Origin: Streptomyces sp. LUP30
Lineage (GTDB): Bacteria; Actinomycetota; Actinomycetes; Streptomycetales; Streptomycetaceae
Reading direction: 5' to 3'
Assembly (NCBI RefSeq): GCF_001746365.1
Contig: NZ_MJAJ01000017.1
Coordinates: forward strand, 1-64,000
DNA length: 64,000 nt
Shown here one piece after another: positions 55,200 to 63,906 of this stretch. Under the pieces are notes generated by a model. That model worked only from the letters and a program-made list of their open reading frames with translations, was not told the origin of the DNA and searched no databases. Position numbers and translations under genes: made by a program. The number at the start of each line of letters is the position of its first letter. Position 1 is the stretch's first letter.

Positions 55200-56753
55200 A
55201 TGACCACCGCCGCCCCGCCAGCGGCCGGCTACCTCGACGGCCTGGACGCCGAAACGTTCGACCTCCACACCTACCTCGCCCAGTTCGACGAACGCCTCCT
55301 CGCCGATCCCGAAGGTCGGCGCACCCTCACGCGTCTCGACCCCCTCCTGTTCGCCCTCGTCTACCTCAAGCACCACCTCAAAGACGACGAAGGCCGGGTC
55401 ACGTTCGGCGACGCCCACCTCGACTGGTGCCGCGCCGCCCGCCACTGGATCCGCCAACCCGCCGGCCCCGGCGAGAACCGGCACGCCTACATCGCCCCCC
55501 GCAACATGGGCAAGTCCACGTGGTGGTTCCTCATCCTCCCCACCTGGGCCGCCGCCCACGGCCACGTCCGCTTCGCCGCCGCGTTCGCAATGGCTGCCGG
55601 CCCCGCGCAGACGCATCTCGCCACGTTCAAGCGGGAGATCGACACGAACGCGCTGCTCCGCCGCGACTACCCGAAGCTTTGCACCGCAGCCAAGCGTCCG
55701 TCCGGGACCAACATCGCGGACACCCAGTCCATGTACATGGCCGAGTCCGGCTTCGTCTTCGCGGCCCGCGGCATCGACAGCAGCAATCTCGGTATGAAAG
55801 TCGGCGAGCAGCGCCCCGACCTCATCCTGTGCGATGACATTGAGCCCGACGAGAGCAGCTACGGCCCCGAACTGGCACGCAAGCGGCGCACCACCCTCGT
55901 CGACGCGATCCTCCCCCTCAACGTGTACGCCCGCGTCGTCATCTCCGGGACCGTCACACTCCCCGGCAGCATCGTCCACCAGCTCGTCAAGCACGCCCGC
56001 GGCGTCGAGACCGCCGAGTGGATCCGGGACGAGGGGTTCGAAGCCCACTACACCCCGCCGATCATCAAGACGGCGGGCGGGTATGAACGGAGCGTGTGGC
56101 CGGCGAAGTGGCCGCTGTCCTACTTGAAGTCGATCGAGCACACCAGGTCGTTCGCGAAGAACTACGCCAACGACCCCATGGGCGCCGACGGTGACCTGTG
56201 GACGCCGGACGACTTCCGCTACCCCGGCGAGGAAGGCCCGGACCCGGTCACGCACATGATGCTGTCGATCGACCCGGCGGTCACGGCGAAACGCGCCTCG
56301 GACTTCACCGGCCTGGCCGTGGTGTCGTGGTCCGCGCAGACCCGGCGGTGCACGGTGCACGAGGCGCTCGCGGTGAAGATCCCGCCGGGTGAGCAGCTGC
56401 GTGAGCGGGTGCTGGCGCTGCTCGATGAGTGGCCGCGGATCGGTCTGGTGCTGATCGAGGTGAACCAGGGGCACGACGTGTGGAAGGCGATCCTGCACGA
56501 CATGCCGGTGAAGGTGAAGCCGGTCAGTCAGACCGAGCCGAAGTTCGTGCGCGCGGAGGGCGTGCTGGGCTACTACCAGCGGGGCCGGGTGCTGCACGCG
56601 CGCAGGCTGCGGGAGTTGGAGGAGCAGATGTGCGCGTTCCCGAAGGCTCCGAACGATGACCTTGTGGATGCGGCGGGGAGTGCGATCCGCAGATTCATCC
56701 CGCCGGAGAAGAAGCAGGCGGCGCCGAGCGCTGCGCGCGCCAGCTACGTGTGA
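55200..56753 (+). CDS. Terminase large subunit
   Basis: 517 aa. ATPase domain: Walker A-like APRNMGKST (about residues 99-107), Walker B LILCDDIEPDE (about 208-218), coupling motif around VVISGT. Nuclease domain with acidic residues in MLSIDPAV, VLIEVNQGHD and KAPNDDLVDAAGSA. It cuts concatemers and drives DNA into the prohead. Starts 2 bases after the small-subunit stop. Confidence 0.95.
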   Translation: MTTAAPPAAGYLDGLDAETFDLHTYLAQFDERLLADPEGRRTLTRLDPLLFALVYLKHHLKDDEGRVTFGDAHLDWCRAARHWIRQPAGPGENRHAYIAPRNMGKSTWWFLILPTWAAAHGHVRFAAAFAMAAGPAQTHLATFKREIDTNALLRRDYPKLCTAAKRPSGTNIADTQSMYMAESGFVFAARGIDSSNLGMKVGEQRPDLILCDDIEPDESSYGPELARKRRTTLVDAILPLNVYARVVISGTVTLPGSIVHQLVKHARGVETAEWIRDEGFEAHYTPPIIKTAGGYERSVWPAKWPLSYLKSIEHTRSFAKNYANDPMGADGDLWTPDDFRYPGEEGPDPVTHMMLSIDPAVTAKRASDFTGLAVVSWSAQTRRCTVHEALAVKIPPGEQLRERVLALLDEWPRIGLVLIEVNQGHDVWKAILHDMPVKVKPVSQTEPKFVRAEGVLGYYQRGRVLHARRLRELEEQMCAFPKAPNDDLVDAAGSAIRRFIPPEKKQAAPSAARASYV

Positions 56754-56851
56754 TCCGTGGATTCGATGGTGAAGGCCTTCCTGTTGCGGTACTGGCGGGC
56801 TTGAAGTGAGCGGCTATCCTTCGATTCAAAGGTCACGTCTGGGAGGTCGCA
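56754..56851. promoter_or_regulatory. Intergenic segment with CGATTCAAAGGT (copy 2)
   Basis: The copy at 56822-56833 and a GGGAGG ribosome site precede the portal start. A second late transcription start here is plausible. Confidence 0.5.
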
Positions 56852-58378
56852 TTGGATGACGAGCACGTCGACCTCATGTACGGCATCGCCGAACTGAGAG
56901 AGTCCCGCCCCGCCTACGACCAGGCGCAGACCTACTACGACGGCAAAGTCCCCGAGGTCTTCACCTCCATCCGTTTGCGCCGCGCCCTCGCCGTCCACGA
57001 CATCGACTTCGATCTGAACTTTGCGAAGACCCCCGTCAACGCCGTCACCAACCGGCTGAAAATCGCCTCAATCACGAGCCCCGACGAGGCGACGAACACC
57101 CTCATCTCCCAGATCTGGCAGGACAACCAGCTCAACCTGGAGATGAAGAACCTGTTCCGGCGGGCCGGCGAGTACGGCGACGCCTACCTCATGGTCCTGC
57201 CCGTCGAGGACGACAAGGGCAACGTCGTTCGCGTCGAGATGTTCTACAACTCCCCGCAGACCGTCCGGGTGATCTACGCCGAGGACAACCCGCGCCGTAA
57301 GGCGTACACGATCAAGAAGTGGTGTGAGGGTAAGTACCAGCGCGCCGAGCTGTACTACGACGACCGCACCGAACGCTGGACGACCGGCGAGAACTCCGAC
57401 GGCAGCAAGCCCGGCGACTGGCTGCACTGGCCCGCCGACCCGGAGGACCCGGAGTCGTGGTTCCTCCCGCACGAGTGGGGCGAGCAGCCCGTCTTCCATT
57501 TCAGGACGGACAGGCCGTATGGGGTGCCGGAGCATTACGGCGCCTACGGCCCGCAGAACGCGATCACCAAACTCCAGGCCACGCATATGGGGACGGTCGA
57601 CTACCAGGGCGCACCCCAGCGGTACGCCCTGACCGAGACCGCGACCACGGACACCAGCGACCTGGAGCCCGGCGACTTCGATGACGGCGACTGGCCCCTC
57701 GACGAGAACGGTGTAGGCCCGTCCGACTCTGGCGCCGACTCCAGCCTGAAGGCCGGCCCGGGTGAGATGTGGCTGCTCCGCGGCTACAAGAGCGTGGGCC
57801 AGTTCGACGCGGCAGACCCGGACGTGTTCCTCAACCCGATTCAGTTCAACGTGCGGGCGATGGCGCAGATCACCGAGACGCCTCTGCGCATGTTCGATCC
57901 GCAGTCCTCCAGTCAGCGCTCTGGGGTTTCCTTCCAGGAGGAGGACAGCCCTTTCATCAGCAAGATCGAGGACCGGCAGACGGGCTATGGAGCGGAGACG
58001 CACGCCGCCTTCGTGTTCGCGCTGCGCCGCCTCGGCATCGAGGACCCGGTCGTCACCGTCGACTGGGTGCCTGCCCGGTCGGTGTCGTCCGCGGAGGGCT
58101 GGCAGACCGTCAAAGCCAAGATCGACGCCGGAGTGCCGCGCCGGCAGGCCCTCATGGAGGCCGGCTACCGCGCCGAGCAGGTCGACTCCTGGCTTGCTGG
58201 GGTCGACGACGCGGAACTGCAGCGGCGGGTCGACGTCCTCGCCTCCCTCGCCGACTCGGCGCAGAAGCTGGGCACGGCGAAGACGTTGGGCGTCATCACC
58301 GAGGAGCAGGTCGCCGCGCTGATGGCCGGCGCGATCGACGACCTCGAAGCCCTCGCCACGGCGCAGGAGGAGTCCTGA
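56852..58378 (+). CDS. Portal protein (SPP1 Gp6-like)
   Basis: 508 aa, TTG start chosen because GGGAGG lies 7 bases before it and the ATG that overlaps is out of frame. Acidic N-terminus, then the portal core (ALAVHDIDFDLNFAKTPVNA, GEYGDAYLMVLPVEDD, YGVPEHYGAYGPQNAITKLQ, QITETPLRMFDP). Forms the twelve-subunit ring at the head vertex. Overlaps the MuF-like gene by one base. Confidence 0.93.
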   Translation: MDDEHVDLMYGIAELRESRPAYDQAQTYYDGKVPEVFTSIRLRRALAVHDIDFDLNFAKTPVNAVTNRLKIASITSPDEATNTLISQIWQDNQLNLEMKNLFRRAGEYGDAYLMVLPVEDDKGNVVRVEMFYNSPQTVRVIYAEDNPRRKAYTIKKWCEGKYQRAELYYDDRTERWTTGENSDGSKPGDWLHWPADPEDPESWFLPHEWGEQPVFHFRTDRPYGVPEHYGAYGPQNAITKLQATHMGTVDYQGAPQRYALTETATTDTSDLEPGDFDDGDWPLDENGVGPSDSGADSSLKAGPGEMWLLRGYKSVGQFDAADPDVFLNPIQFNVRAMAQITETPLRMFDPQSSSQRSGVSFQEEDSPFISKIEDRQTGYGAETHAAFVFALRRLGIEDPVVTVDWVPARSVSSAEGWQTVKAKIDAGVPRRQALMEAGYRAEQVDSWLAGVDDAELQRRVDVLASLADSAQKLGTAKTLGVITEEQVAALMAGAIDDLEALATAQEES

Positions 58379-59394
58379 TGCCGTACCGCAGCAAGCACCT
58401 CGCCGCCCTCGTCCAAGGCGATCACACCAGTGAAGTCGTCGACTTGGAGGACGAGATCACCGGCCAGGCGCTGCGCGGTACGGACCGGGCGTTCGAGGAG
58501 CTGATTCGCCGGATCCTCGACGCGTGGACCCGGGCGTTCGGCGGCCCCGCCCAACCCGCTATGTCGGGCGGCGCGCTACGCCAGATCCTCGCCACAGCGC
58601 AGGCCGCGGTGCGTCGCCTCCTCAGCGATATCGCCGACCGCGCACCCGGTGCGCTCTCCGACAAGCTCGGGCCGGCCCTCGCGTTGGGGGTGCGTCAGGG
58701 CACGGAGTTCGTGCGTGCCGCGTCGGGGCGCCGCGAGTCCGAGCCGCGGGTGCCGGTGGTGGGTCGTGTGCTGCGTGCTGAAGCGCATCGGCTGCGGGAC
58801 ATGGTGACGGAGCGCCGGGACCGAGCCTTGTTTCTGCTGCATCCGGATCGTGTCCACCGGTGGTCGCAGATGCTGGCCGGGCTAGGGGCTGCTCGGGCCG
58901 CGATTCCCGCCGTCCGCGCGCACATCGCCTGGGTCATCAACACCGCCGTGCACGAAGGCCTGGACGCTGTCGTCCGGGCGACTGCCCCGCTGCGGCTGTG
59001 GGTGTCGGAGGCGGATGCGTGCGTGCGCTGCCTCGCCTACACCGGCCGTGTCGTGGCCGCGGATCAGCCGTTCCCGGGCGGTCTGTCGTGGGATCCGCGC
59101 CAGCGCGCCGCCCGCCTGCCGGGTGTGGAAGGCCCGCCCCTGCACAGCCACTGCCGCTGCCGCGCGGTGCCGTGGGACGACGCGTGGACCACTGCCGGGA
59201 TCCCGTTCCCACTCGCCCTGCGGCGTGAGGCGCACCGGTCGATCGCCTACGGCCGCGCCCGCCCCTCCGAGTCCCGCGCCGCCCGCCTGCGAGCCGTCCG
59301 CGAACTCCTGCGCACCGAACCCGACCTGCTGCCCGCGGTCGAAGCCCGAGCCCGCACCGCACTCCAAGCCGGCCGATTCCCGGCCGCCGCATAA
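58378..59394 (+). CDS. MuF-like head morphogenesis protein
   Basis: 338 aa. A helical N-terminal domain, then the Cys/His-rich MuF motif: EADACVRCLAYTGRVVAADQ and LHSHCRCRAVPW at about residues 215-265. The usual partner of the portal protein. A short helical tail follows; no toxin domain is fused. Confidence 0.85.
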   Translation: MPYRSKHLAALVQGDHTSEVVDLEDEITGQALRGTDRAFEELIRRILDAWTRAFGGPAQPAMSGGALRQILATAQAAVRRLLSDIADRAPGALSDKLGPALALGVRQGTEFVRAASGRRESEPRVPVVGRVLRAEAHRLRDMVTERRDRALFLLHPDRVHRWSQMLAGLGAARAAIPAVRAHIAWVINTAVHEGLDAVVRATAPLRLWVSEADACVRCLAYTGRVVAADQPFPGGLSWDPRQRAARLPGVEGPPLHSHCRCRAVPWDDAWTTAGIPFPLALRREAHRSIAYGRARPSESRAARLRAVRELLRTEPDLLPAVEARARTALQAGRFPAAA

Positions 59395-59447
59395 AGCCCG
59401 GTCCCCGCGATGGGCGACCGAACACCACCCCCGTGATGGAGGAACAG

Positions 59448-60230
59448 ATGGGCATCCACCCCAACACCGACCACCCCGACGCGATCAGCCTGCCCCCGGG
59501 CACGATCCTCGGCTACCGCGCTGACGGCCGCCCGATCCACGTCATCGCTGGCGGCGCGGAGACCGACGACGAGCCCGACATTGAGGTCGAGGTCGACGAC
59601 GAGCCCGAGGCGGAGACGGACGAAGAGCCGGAGCCCGACGAGGCACCGAAGCCCAAGCCCCCGGCGCAGAAGACGGAGCCGAAGCCCGAGGACGACGACT
59701 ACACGCCGCCGTCGAAGACAGAATGGGCGAAGGCGCAGGCCGCGCTGAAGAAGGCCAACGAAGACGCCAAGCGCCACCGGCTCCGTAACAAGGAGCTGGA
59801 GGACAAGGCCCGCGGCGACGAGTCCGAGCACGAGAAGGCGCTCCGTGAGGCCCGCGAGGAAGGCGAACGCCGCTACCGGGCACCGCTCGTCCAGACCGCG
59901 GCCCGCTCCGCGCTCGTCGAAGCCGGGGCGCTCGCGTTCCTCCAGGACGAGAAGGACCCCGAATCCCAGGGGGCCCGGGAGAAGGGCGAGTCGCGGCTGA
60001 AGCGGCTGCTGAAGCTGGTCGACACCGACGCCCTGGACGTCGACGACGACGGCTCCGTGTCCGGTCTGGAGGCGGCGGTGGATGAGCTGCGCCGGGACTA
60101 CCCGGAGCTGTTTTCTGCGCCGGCGCGGCGGGTGAAGGCGCGGCCGACGGGTGCGCCTCGTCCGGCGGCGGTGGAGCAGCCGAAGTCGACGGCGGAGAGG
60201 CACGCGCAGCGGATCCTCGGCAAGGCTTGA
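59448..60230 (+). CDS. Scaffold protein
   Basis: 260 aa, ATG 59448 after GGAGGAACAG. Extremely acidic N-terminal region (repeats of DDEPE), coiled-coil middle (KALREAREEGERRYRAP), basic C-terminus (RRVKARPTGAPRPA) that would bind capsid subunits. Position before the capsid gene is standard. Confidence 0.85.
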   Translation: MGIHPNTDHPDAISLPPGTILGYRADGRPIHVIAGGAETDDEPDIEVEVDDEPEAETDEEPEPDEAPKPKPPAQKTEPKPEDDDYTPPSKTEWAKAQAALKKANEDAKRHRLRNKELEDKARGDESEHEKALREAREEGERRYRAPLVQTAARSALVEAGALAFLQDEKDPESQGAREKGESRLKRLLKLVDTDALDVDDDGSVSGLEAAVDELRRDYPELFSAPARRVKARPTGAPRPAAVEQPKSTAERHAQRILGKA

Positions 60231-60244
60231 CAGCCGCAGGTATA

Positions 60245-60337
60245 TTCATCACCAGGTGAATTGCTCCGCGATGGAGCGACCACCGCCTTTTGCGAAGGCG
60301 CCCGTGATGGGGCCGCGCTGACCAGCACCCCCATCAC
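60245..60337 (+). promoter_or_regulatory. Capsid mRNA leader with four consecutive hairpins
   Basis: Pairs: TTCA(T)CACC/GGTGAA (60245-60260), GCTCC/GGAGC (60263-60277), CGCCTT/AAGGCG (60284-60300) and GTGATGGGG/CCCCATCAC (60304-60337). A TATATT box (60241-60246) and TTGACA (60227-60232) precede them but with only 8 bp between. Confidence 0.55.
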
Positions 60338-60358
60338 GTCGCCCGCAGGAGGGCCCCC

Positions 60359-61273
60359 GTGGCACGCAATACCCTTGAGGCATGGATCCCGGAGGAGTAC
60401 GAGTCCTCCCGCGTCATCCAGGCGATCAATCAGATGTCCGCGGTTGAGGCGCTCGCCTCCCGCATCCCGATGGGCTCCGACACCAAGCACGTACCGCGTA
60501 CCGCGGGCATGGGCGTGGACGTCGTCGCTAAGGGCGGGGCCTACGGCGAGGACACGTCCCTCAACGACGAGGTCCTGCTGACGGCGCGCAAGTTCGGCAA
60601 GGCCGCGCGCATCGCGGAAGAGGACATCGACGACTCGGTGGCGAACGTCATCGAAGCGAAGATGCTCGGCTGGGGCCGCTCCTACGCCAAGATGATCGAC
60701 AACGCGTCCCTCGCGGTCAGCGCTGCGGAGAACGGCACCACGATCCCGTTCACCAGCCTGTACCAGCTGCTCAACACCACGGACGCCACGCTCTCCTACA
60801 CGGGCGGCACGAACATCACCACCGCCGCCAGCACCGGCATCCCGACCTACGGCGAGTTCTCCACCGCGATCGGCAACGTCGAGTCCGGGGACTACTTCGA
60901 TCCCGGTGCCATGGTTGCGATCGCGCACCCGGCGTTCCGTAAGAGCCTGCGTGGTGTCGTCGACGGCCAGTCCCGCCCGATCTTCAACGAGAACGGGCAG
61001 GGCACCCCGGACACCATCTTCGGTGTCTCGGTCCGCTGGTCCCTCGGCGCGAAGATCTCCGCGACCGCCACCAGCGCCCCGACCGGCCGTCCGATCATGG
61101 CGTTCGTCAACCCCGAGCTGCTCCTCCTCGGCGTCCGCTCCGGCCCCGAGTCCGTGTTCATCGACGGACGCGACGGCCTCTCCGCGCTGACGGACGAGTC
61201 GATCCTCAAGATGCGCGCCCGCCGCGGCTTCGCCTACGGCCACCCGGGCGGCGCAGCGATCCTCGTCGGCTGA
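60359..61273 (+). CDS. Major capsid protein (HK97-fold type)
   Basis: 304 aa, GTG after GCAGGAGGGCCCCC. Starts TLEAWIPEEYESSRVIQAIN; then AARIAEEDIDDSVANVIEA, DYFDPGAMVAIAHPAFRKS and a C-terminus RRGFAYGHPGGAAILVG, in keeping with short HK97-like capsid proteins of actinophages. Follows the scaffold gene and is followed by a terminator. Confidence 0.9.
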   Translation: MARNTLEAWIPEEYESSRVIQAINQMSAVEALASRIPMGSDTKHVPRTAGMGVDVVAKGGAYGEDTSLNDEVLLTARKFGKAARIAEEDIDDSVANVIEAKMLGWGRSYAKMIDNASLAVSAAENGTTIPFTSLYQLLNTTDATLSYTGGTNITTAASTGIPTYGEFSTAIGNVESGDYFDPGAMVAIAHPAFRKSLRGVVDGQSRPIFNENGQGTPDTIFGVSVRWSLGAKISATATSAPTGRPIMAFVNPELLLLGVRSGPESVFIDGRDGLSALTDESILKMRARRGFAYGHPGGAAILVG

Positions 61274-61288
61274 CCCACCCCCGATACC

Positions 61289-61318
61289 CCGCACCGCCCG
61301 TGGCTCCGGGCGGTGCGG
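61289..61318 (+). terminator. Terminator after capsid gene
   Basis: 12-bp exact stem (61289-61300 with 61307-61318), 6-base loop. Probably leaky, giving more capsid than downstream message. Confidence 0.78.
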
Positions 61319-61340
61319 CGGCAAGGCAGGGAGGTGAGCC

Positions 61341-61799
61341 ATGGCAGCACGGAAGACCACCAGCAGCAGCAAGACCACGGCCGAGCAGACGCAGCCCGCC
61401 AAGGACGAGGACCGCGAGCAGCTTCGGCAGCGGCAGTTCCCGGCGAAGGTCGGCGCTCCGGCAGTCGAGGTCGACGAGCGCTCCGCCGACGGCGCGGAGG
61501 GCACCCGATACGTCAAGACGTTCGTCGTCCACGGCGACAGCTGGACGGGCGAGGAATACCAGCACGAGGCCAACAAGGCGGCCGTCGCGAACGAGGCGAT
61601 CCAGCGCGGCCTCCACCCCCGCGGCGAGGCCAGCTTCTACGGCGACGAGGACCACGAGGACGGCGTATCCGTCGTCCTCACCTACTCCGTCGAGACCGTC
61701 CCGTCGTCGGTCGACCACGCACCGGAGGACACGACCACGCCCCGCGACGTGATCGAGGCCGACGGCAAGGACACCAGCAGCAGCAAGCTGGAGCCCTGA
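61341..61799 (+). CDS. Head-region protein of unknown function
   Basis: 152 aa, ATG after GGGAGGTGAGCC. Ser/Thr/Lys-rich ends around a compact domain (TRYVKTFVVHGDSWTGEEY, SVVLTYSVETVPSSVDH). Between capsid and connector; a head decoration or stabilising role is possible. Confidence 0.72.
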   Translation: MAARKTTSSSKTTAEQTQPAKDEDREQLRQRQFPAKVGAPAVEVDERSADGAEGTRYVKTFVVHGDSWTGEEYQHEANKAAVANEAIQRGLHPRGEASFYGDEDHEDGVSVVLTYSVETVPSSVDHAPEDTTTPRDVIEADGKDTSSSKLEP

Positions 61800-61800
61800 C

Positions 61801-62241
61801 GTGGACGCCTGGGCGAGCACACAGGACGTCATCGACGCCACCGGCGTGTCCGTGACGGACCAGCAGCTTGCCCAGGCGCAGGCCGCGATCGAGGTCTTCA
61901 GCAACCGCATCTACCCCGACCAGGATCGGATGCGGACACGAGACCTCTACTGGCTGGGCCGGGCCGTCGCCTACCAGGCCGCATGGATGGCAGGTCAGTT
62001 CGGGCTGGAGTCGCGGTTGGATGCCACGCAAATCCAGCAGGATCAGGTCTCCTCCACCCTGACGGGCGACGGCCTGGTCCTCGCACCCATGGCCGCCCGC
62101 GCCTTGCGCAAGGTGTCGTGGATGCGATCCCGGACCGTGCACGTCCGCTCCGCAATCGAAGGCGCGGGCCCAGTGGGGACCGTCCTGTCGGACGCTGCGG
62201 ACGACTCGCTGGTCTGGGCCCCCTACCACGGGGGTGCGTGA
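61801..62241 (+). CDS. Head-tail connector (adaptor)
   Basis: 146 aa, GTG start. Helical bundle start (TQDVIDATGVSVTDQQLAQA), RDLYWLGRAVAYQAAWMAGQ, in the style of gp6/gp15-like adaptors that bind the portal. Overlaps the next gene by one base. Confidence 0.78.
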   Translation: MDAWASTQDVIDATGVSVTDQQLAQAQAAIEVFSNRIYPDQDRMRTRDLYWLGRAVAYQAAWMAGQFGLESRLDATQIQQDQVSSTLTGDGLVLAPMAARALRKVSWMRSRTVHVRSAIEGAGPVGTVLSDAADDSLVWAPYHGGA

Positions 62242-62570
62242 TGCAGGCCATCGCCACCACCCGCGTCAGCATCATCCGCGGCACCACCACCGACGCCTAC
62301 GGCGACGAGCAAGACACCGACACCCCCGTCTGCACCGGGGTCCCGGCCAGCCTGACCGAGCAGTCCCGCCGCGTCACCAGCCGCGACGACCCCACCCCCC
62401 GCATCGTCCGCTACGCCGTGGCCCGCGTCCCGGCAGGCACCGACGTCACCGACCAGGACCGGCTCCTCGACGAGCGGACCGGCGCCACCTACATCGTCGA
62501 CGCGACCTCGTCGATGGCGAACCCCGCATCGGTGCCGGACATCCGGCTCGACCTGCGGCGCACCACCTAA
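62241..62570 (+). CDS. Head-tail stopper (head closure)
   Basis: 109 aa. Beta-rich (VSIIRGTTTDAYGDEQ; VAGD-like turn in GTDVTDQDRLLDERTGATYI) as in SPP1 gp16-like head-closure proteins. Called by position and fold-like pattern. Confidence 0.72.
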   Translation: MQAIATTRVSIIRGTTTDAYGDEQDTDTPVCTGVPASLTEQSRRVTSRDDPTPRIVRYAVARVPAGTDVTDQDRLLDERTGATYIVDATSSMANPASVPDIRLDLRRTT

Positions 62571-62643
62571 CAGCACACGGGGCCACATGCCTGGGGAGAC
62601 CAGGCGGCCCGCACGAGACCACTCTCTGGAGAGGAGGGCGGCC

Positions 62644-63015
62644 ATGGCACGATCCGGGATTCGGATCGATCCTTCCGCGCGAGCGCATGTCGACGCGGCG
62701 ACCAACGAGTGGATGCAGGACGTCATCGGCGACGCCATCCTCGGAGATGCCCGCGACTACGTACACAAGCGCAGTGGCCGCCTGCATGACTCGTTGCGTG
62801 CCGAGTGCCACGACAAGGTGTTGCGCGTCGGCTCGCTGGACTGCAACTACGCCACCGACGTCGAGATGGGCACGGCCCCGCACGTCATCCTCCCGCGGAA
62901 CAAAAAGGCCTTGTACTGGCCGGGGGCCGCGCATCCGGTGGCGCGCGTCAATCACCCCGGCACCGCGCCCATGCCCTACCTCCGGCCGGCTCTGTTCCAG
63001 CGGAGGACGGCATGA
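62644..63015 (+). CDS. Neck protein (HK97 gp10-like)
   Basis: 123 aa, ATG after GAGAGGAGGGCGGCC. VHKRSGRLHDSLRAEC, YATDVEMGTAPHVILPRNKKAL and PAPMPYLRPAL-like ending match the gp10 family joining head and tail. Confidence 0.82.
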   Translation: MARSGIRIDPSARAHVDAATNEWMQDVIGDAILGDARDYVHKRSGRLHDSLRAECHDKVLRVGSLDCNYATDVEMGTAPHVILPRNKKALYWPGAAHPVARVNHPGTAPMPYLRPALFQRRTA

Positions 63016-63476
63016 CGACGCCTGTGCTGCGCGCGACGCCCGAGCTGGTGGCAACGGCCTGGCTGTCCACGGTCGTCGGTGACCGCGTCGCCACCACCCT
63101 CCCCAAGCCGGGCGTGGACGGAACCCTGTCGTGGGCTGACGGCGGGTTCGTCACTCTCGTCGTCGCAGGCGGGTCGTCGAACATCTACGTGCCGTTGCGT
63201 ACCCCGGTGATGGGCGTGTCCTGCTGGGCCGCCAACCCGACCTCGCAGAAGCCGCCGTGGAACCAGGCCGCCACTCTGGCTGAGGCGATCGTCGCAGCCT
63301 GCCTCGACCACCCGAGCATCCCGCAGACGCTCACCCTGCCCGGCAGCTACCCCAGCGTGCAGGTCAAGTCGGCCTACGTGGTGGGTGACCCGCGCAGGAT
63401 CACAGACGACGCCTCCTCCTACGCCCGCTACGACATCCCCGGCCTCGTCATCGCCTGGACGGAGGTCCCGTCATGA
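63012..63476 (+). CDS. Tail terminator protein
   Basis: 154 aa, ATGA overlap. TPELVATAWLSTVVGDRVAT and PGLVIAWTEVPS, with DHPSIPQTLTLPGSYPSVQV between, the usual length and layout of gpU-like terminators capping the tail tube. Confidence 0.75.
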   Translation: MTTPVLRATPELVATAWLSTVVGDRVATTLPKPGVDGTLSWADGGFVTLVVAGGSSNIYVPLRTPVMGVSCWAANPTSQKPPWNQAATLAEAIVAACLDHPSIPQTLTLPGSYPSVQVKSAYVVGDPRRITDDASSYARYDIPGLVIAWTEVPS

Positions 63477-63703
63477 GCCGTCGGTACGCGATCCAAGCCA
63501 CCGCACTCGGCGGCGACCTCCTCACCTGGAACGGGCGCGTCATCGTCCACAACAGCCGGGGCGAGCTGGAGTTCCTGATCACCGGGCCCGTCCGCATCGT
63601 CGACTGCCCGCGGAGCATCCCGCCCGAGCAGACCATCGAGCTGCGCTTCCACCCGCAGTTCTCCCACCACCAGTTCCCCCTCGTGAGGAGTGCCTACCGA
63701 TGA
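63473..63703 (+). CDS. Small structural-region protein
   Basis: 76 aa, ATGA overlap. Beta-rich (GDLLTWNGRVIVHNSRGELEF). Located between tail terminator and tail genes. Unknown. Confidence 0.65.
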   Translation: MSRRYAIQATALGGDLLTWNGRVIVHNSRGELEFLITGPVRIVDCPRSIPPEQTIELRFHPQFSHHQFPLVRSAYR

Positions 63704-63903
63704 GTCGCACTGTCCGGACCACCATGCAGCCCGACCGGGACATCGAGGTCGACGACGCCGAGTACCTCGACCTGCAGCGGATGGGGCTCCTCGTCGACGA
63801 CGACGGCACCGAGCCCGAACCCCCGGCCACGGCAGCGCCCCCGCTGCCGGTCAACCCCGCGAAGAAGCCCACCGCCGGCCCGGCCGGAAGCAAGGAGAAC
63901 TGA
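63700..63903 (+). CDS. Small acidic protein before tail gene
   Basis: 67 aa, ATGA overlap. DIEVDDAEYLDLQRMGLLV, then a Pro/Ala-rich tail. Such short proteins precede the major tail protein in many siphophages. Unknown. Confidence 0.65.
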   Translation: MSRTVRTTMQPDRDIEVDDAEYLDLQRMGLLVDDDGTEPEPPATAAPPLPVNPAKKPTAGPAGSKEN

Positions 63904-63906
63904 CCA

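Noticed and set aside
60227..60246. TTGACA plus TATATT as a capsid promoter
   Set aside because: Only 8 bp separate them, too short for a standard promoter; kept only as a remark with the leader.
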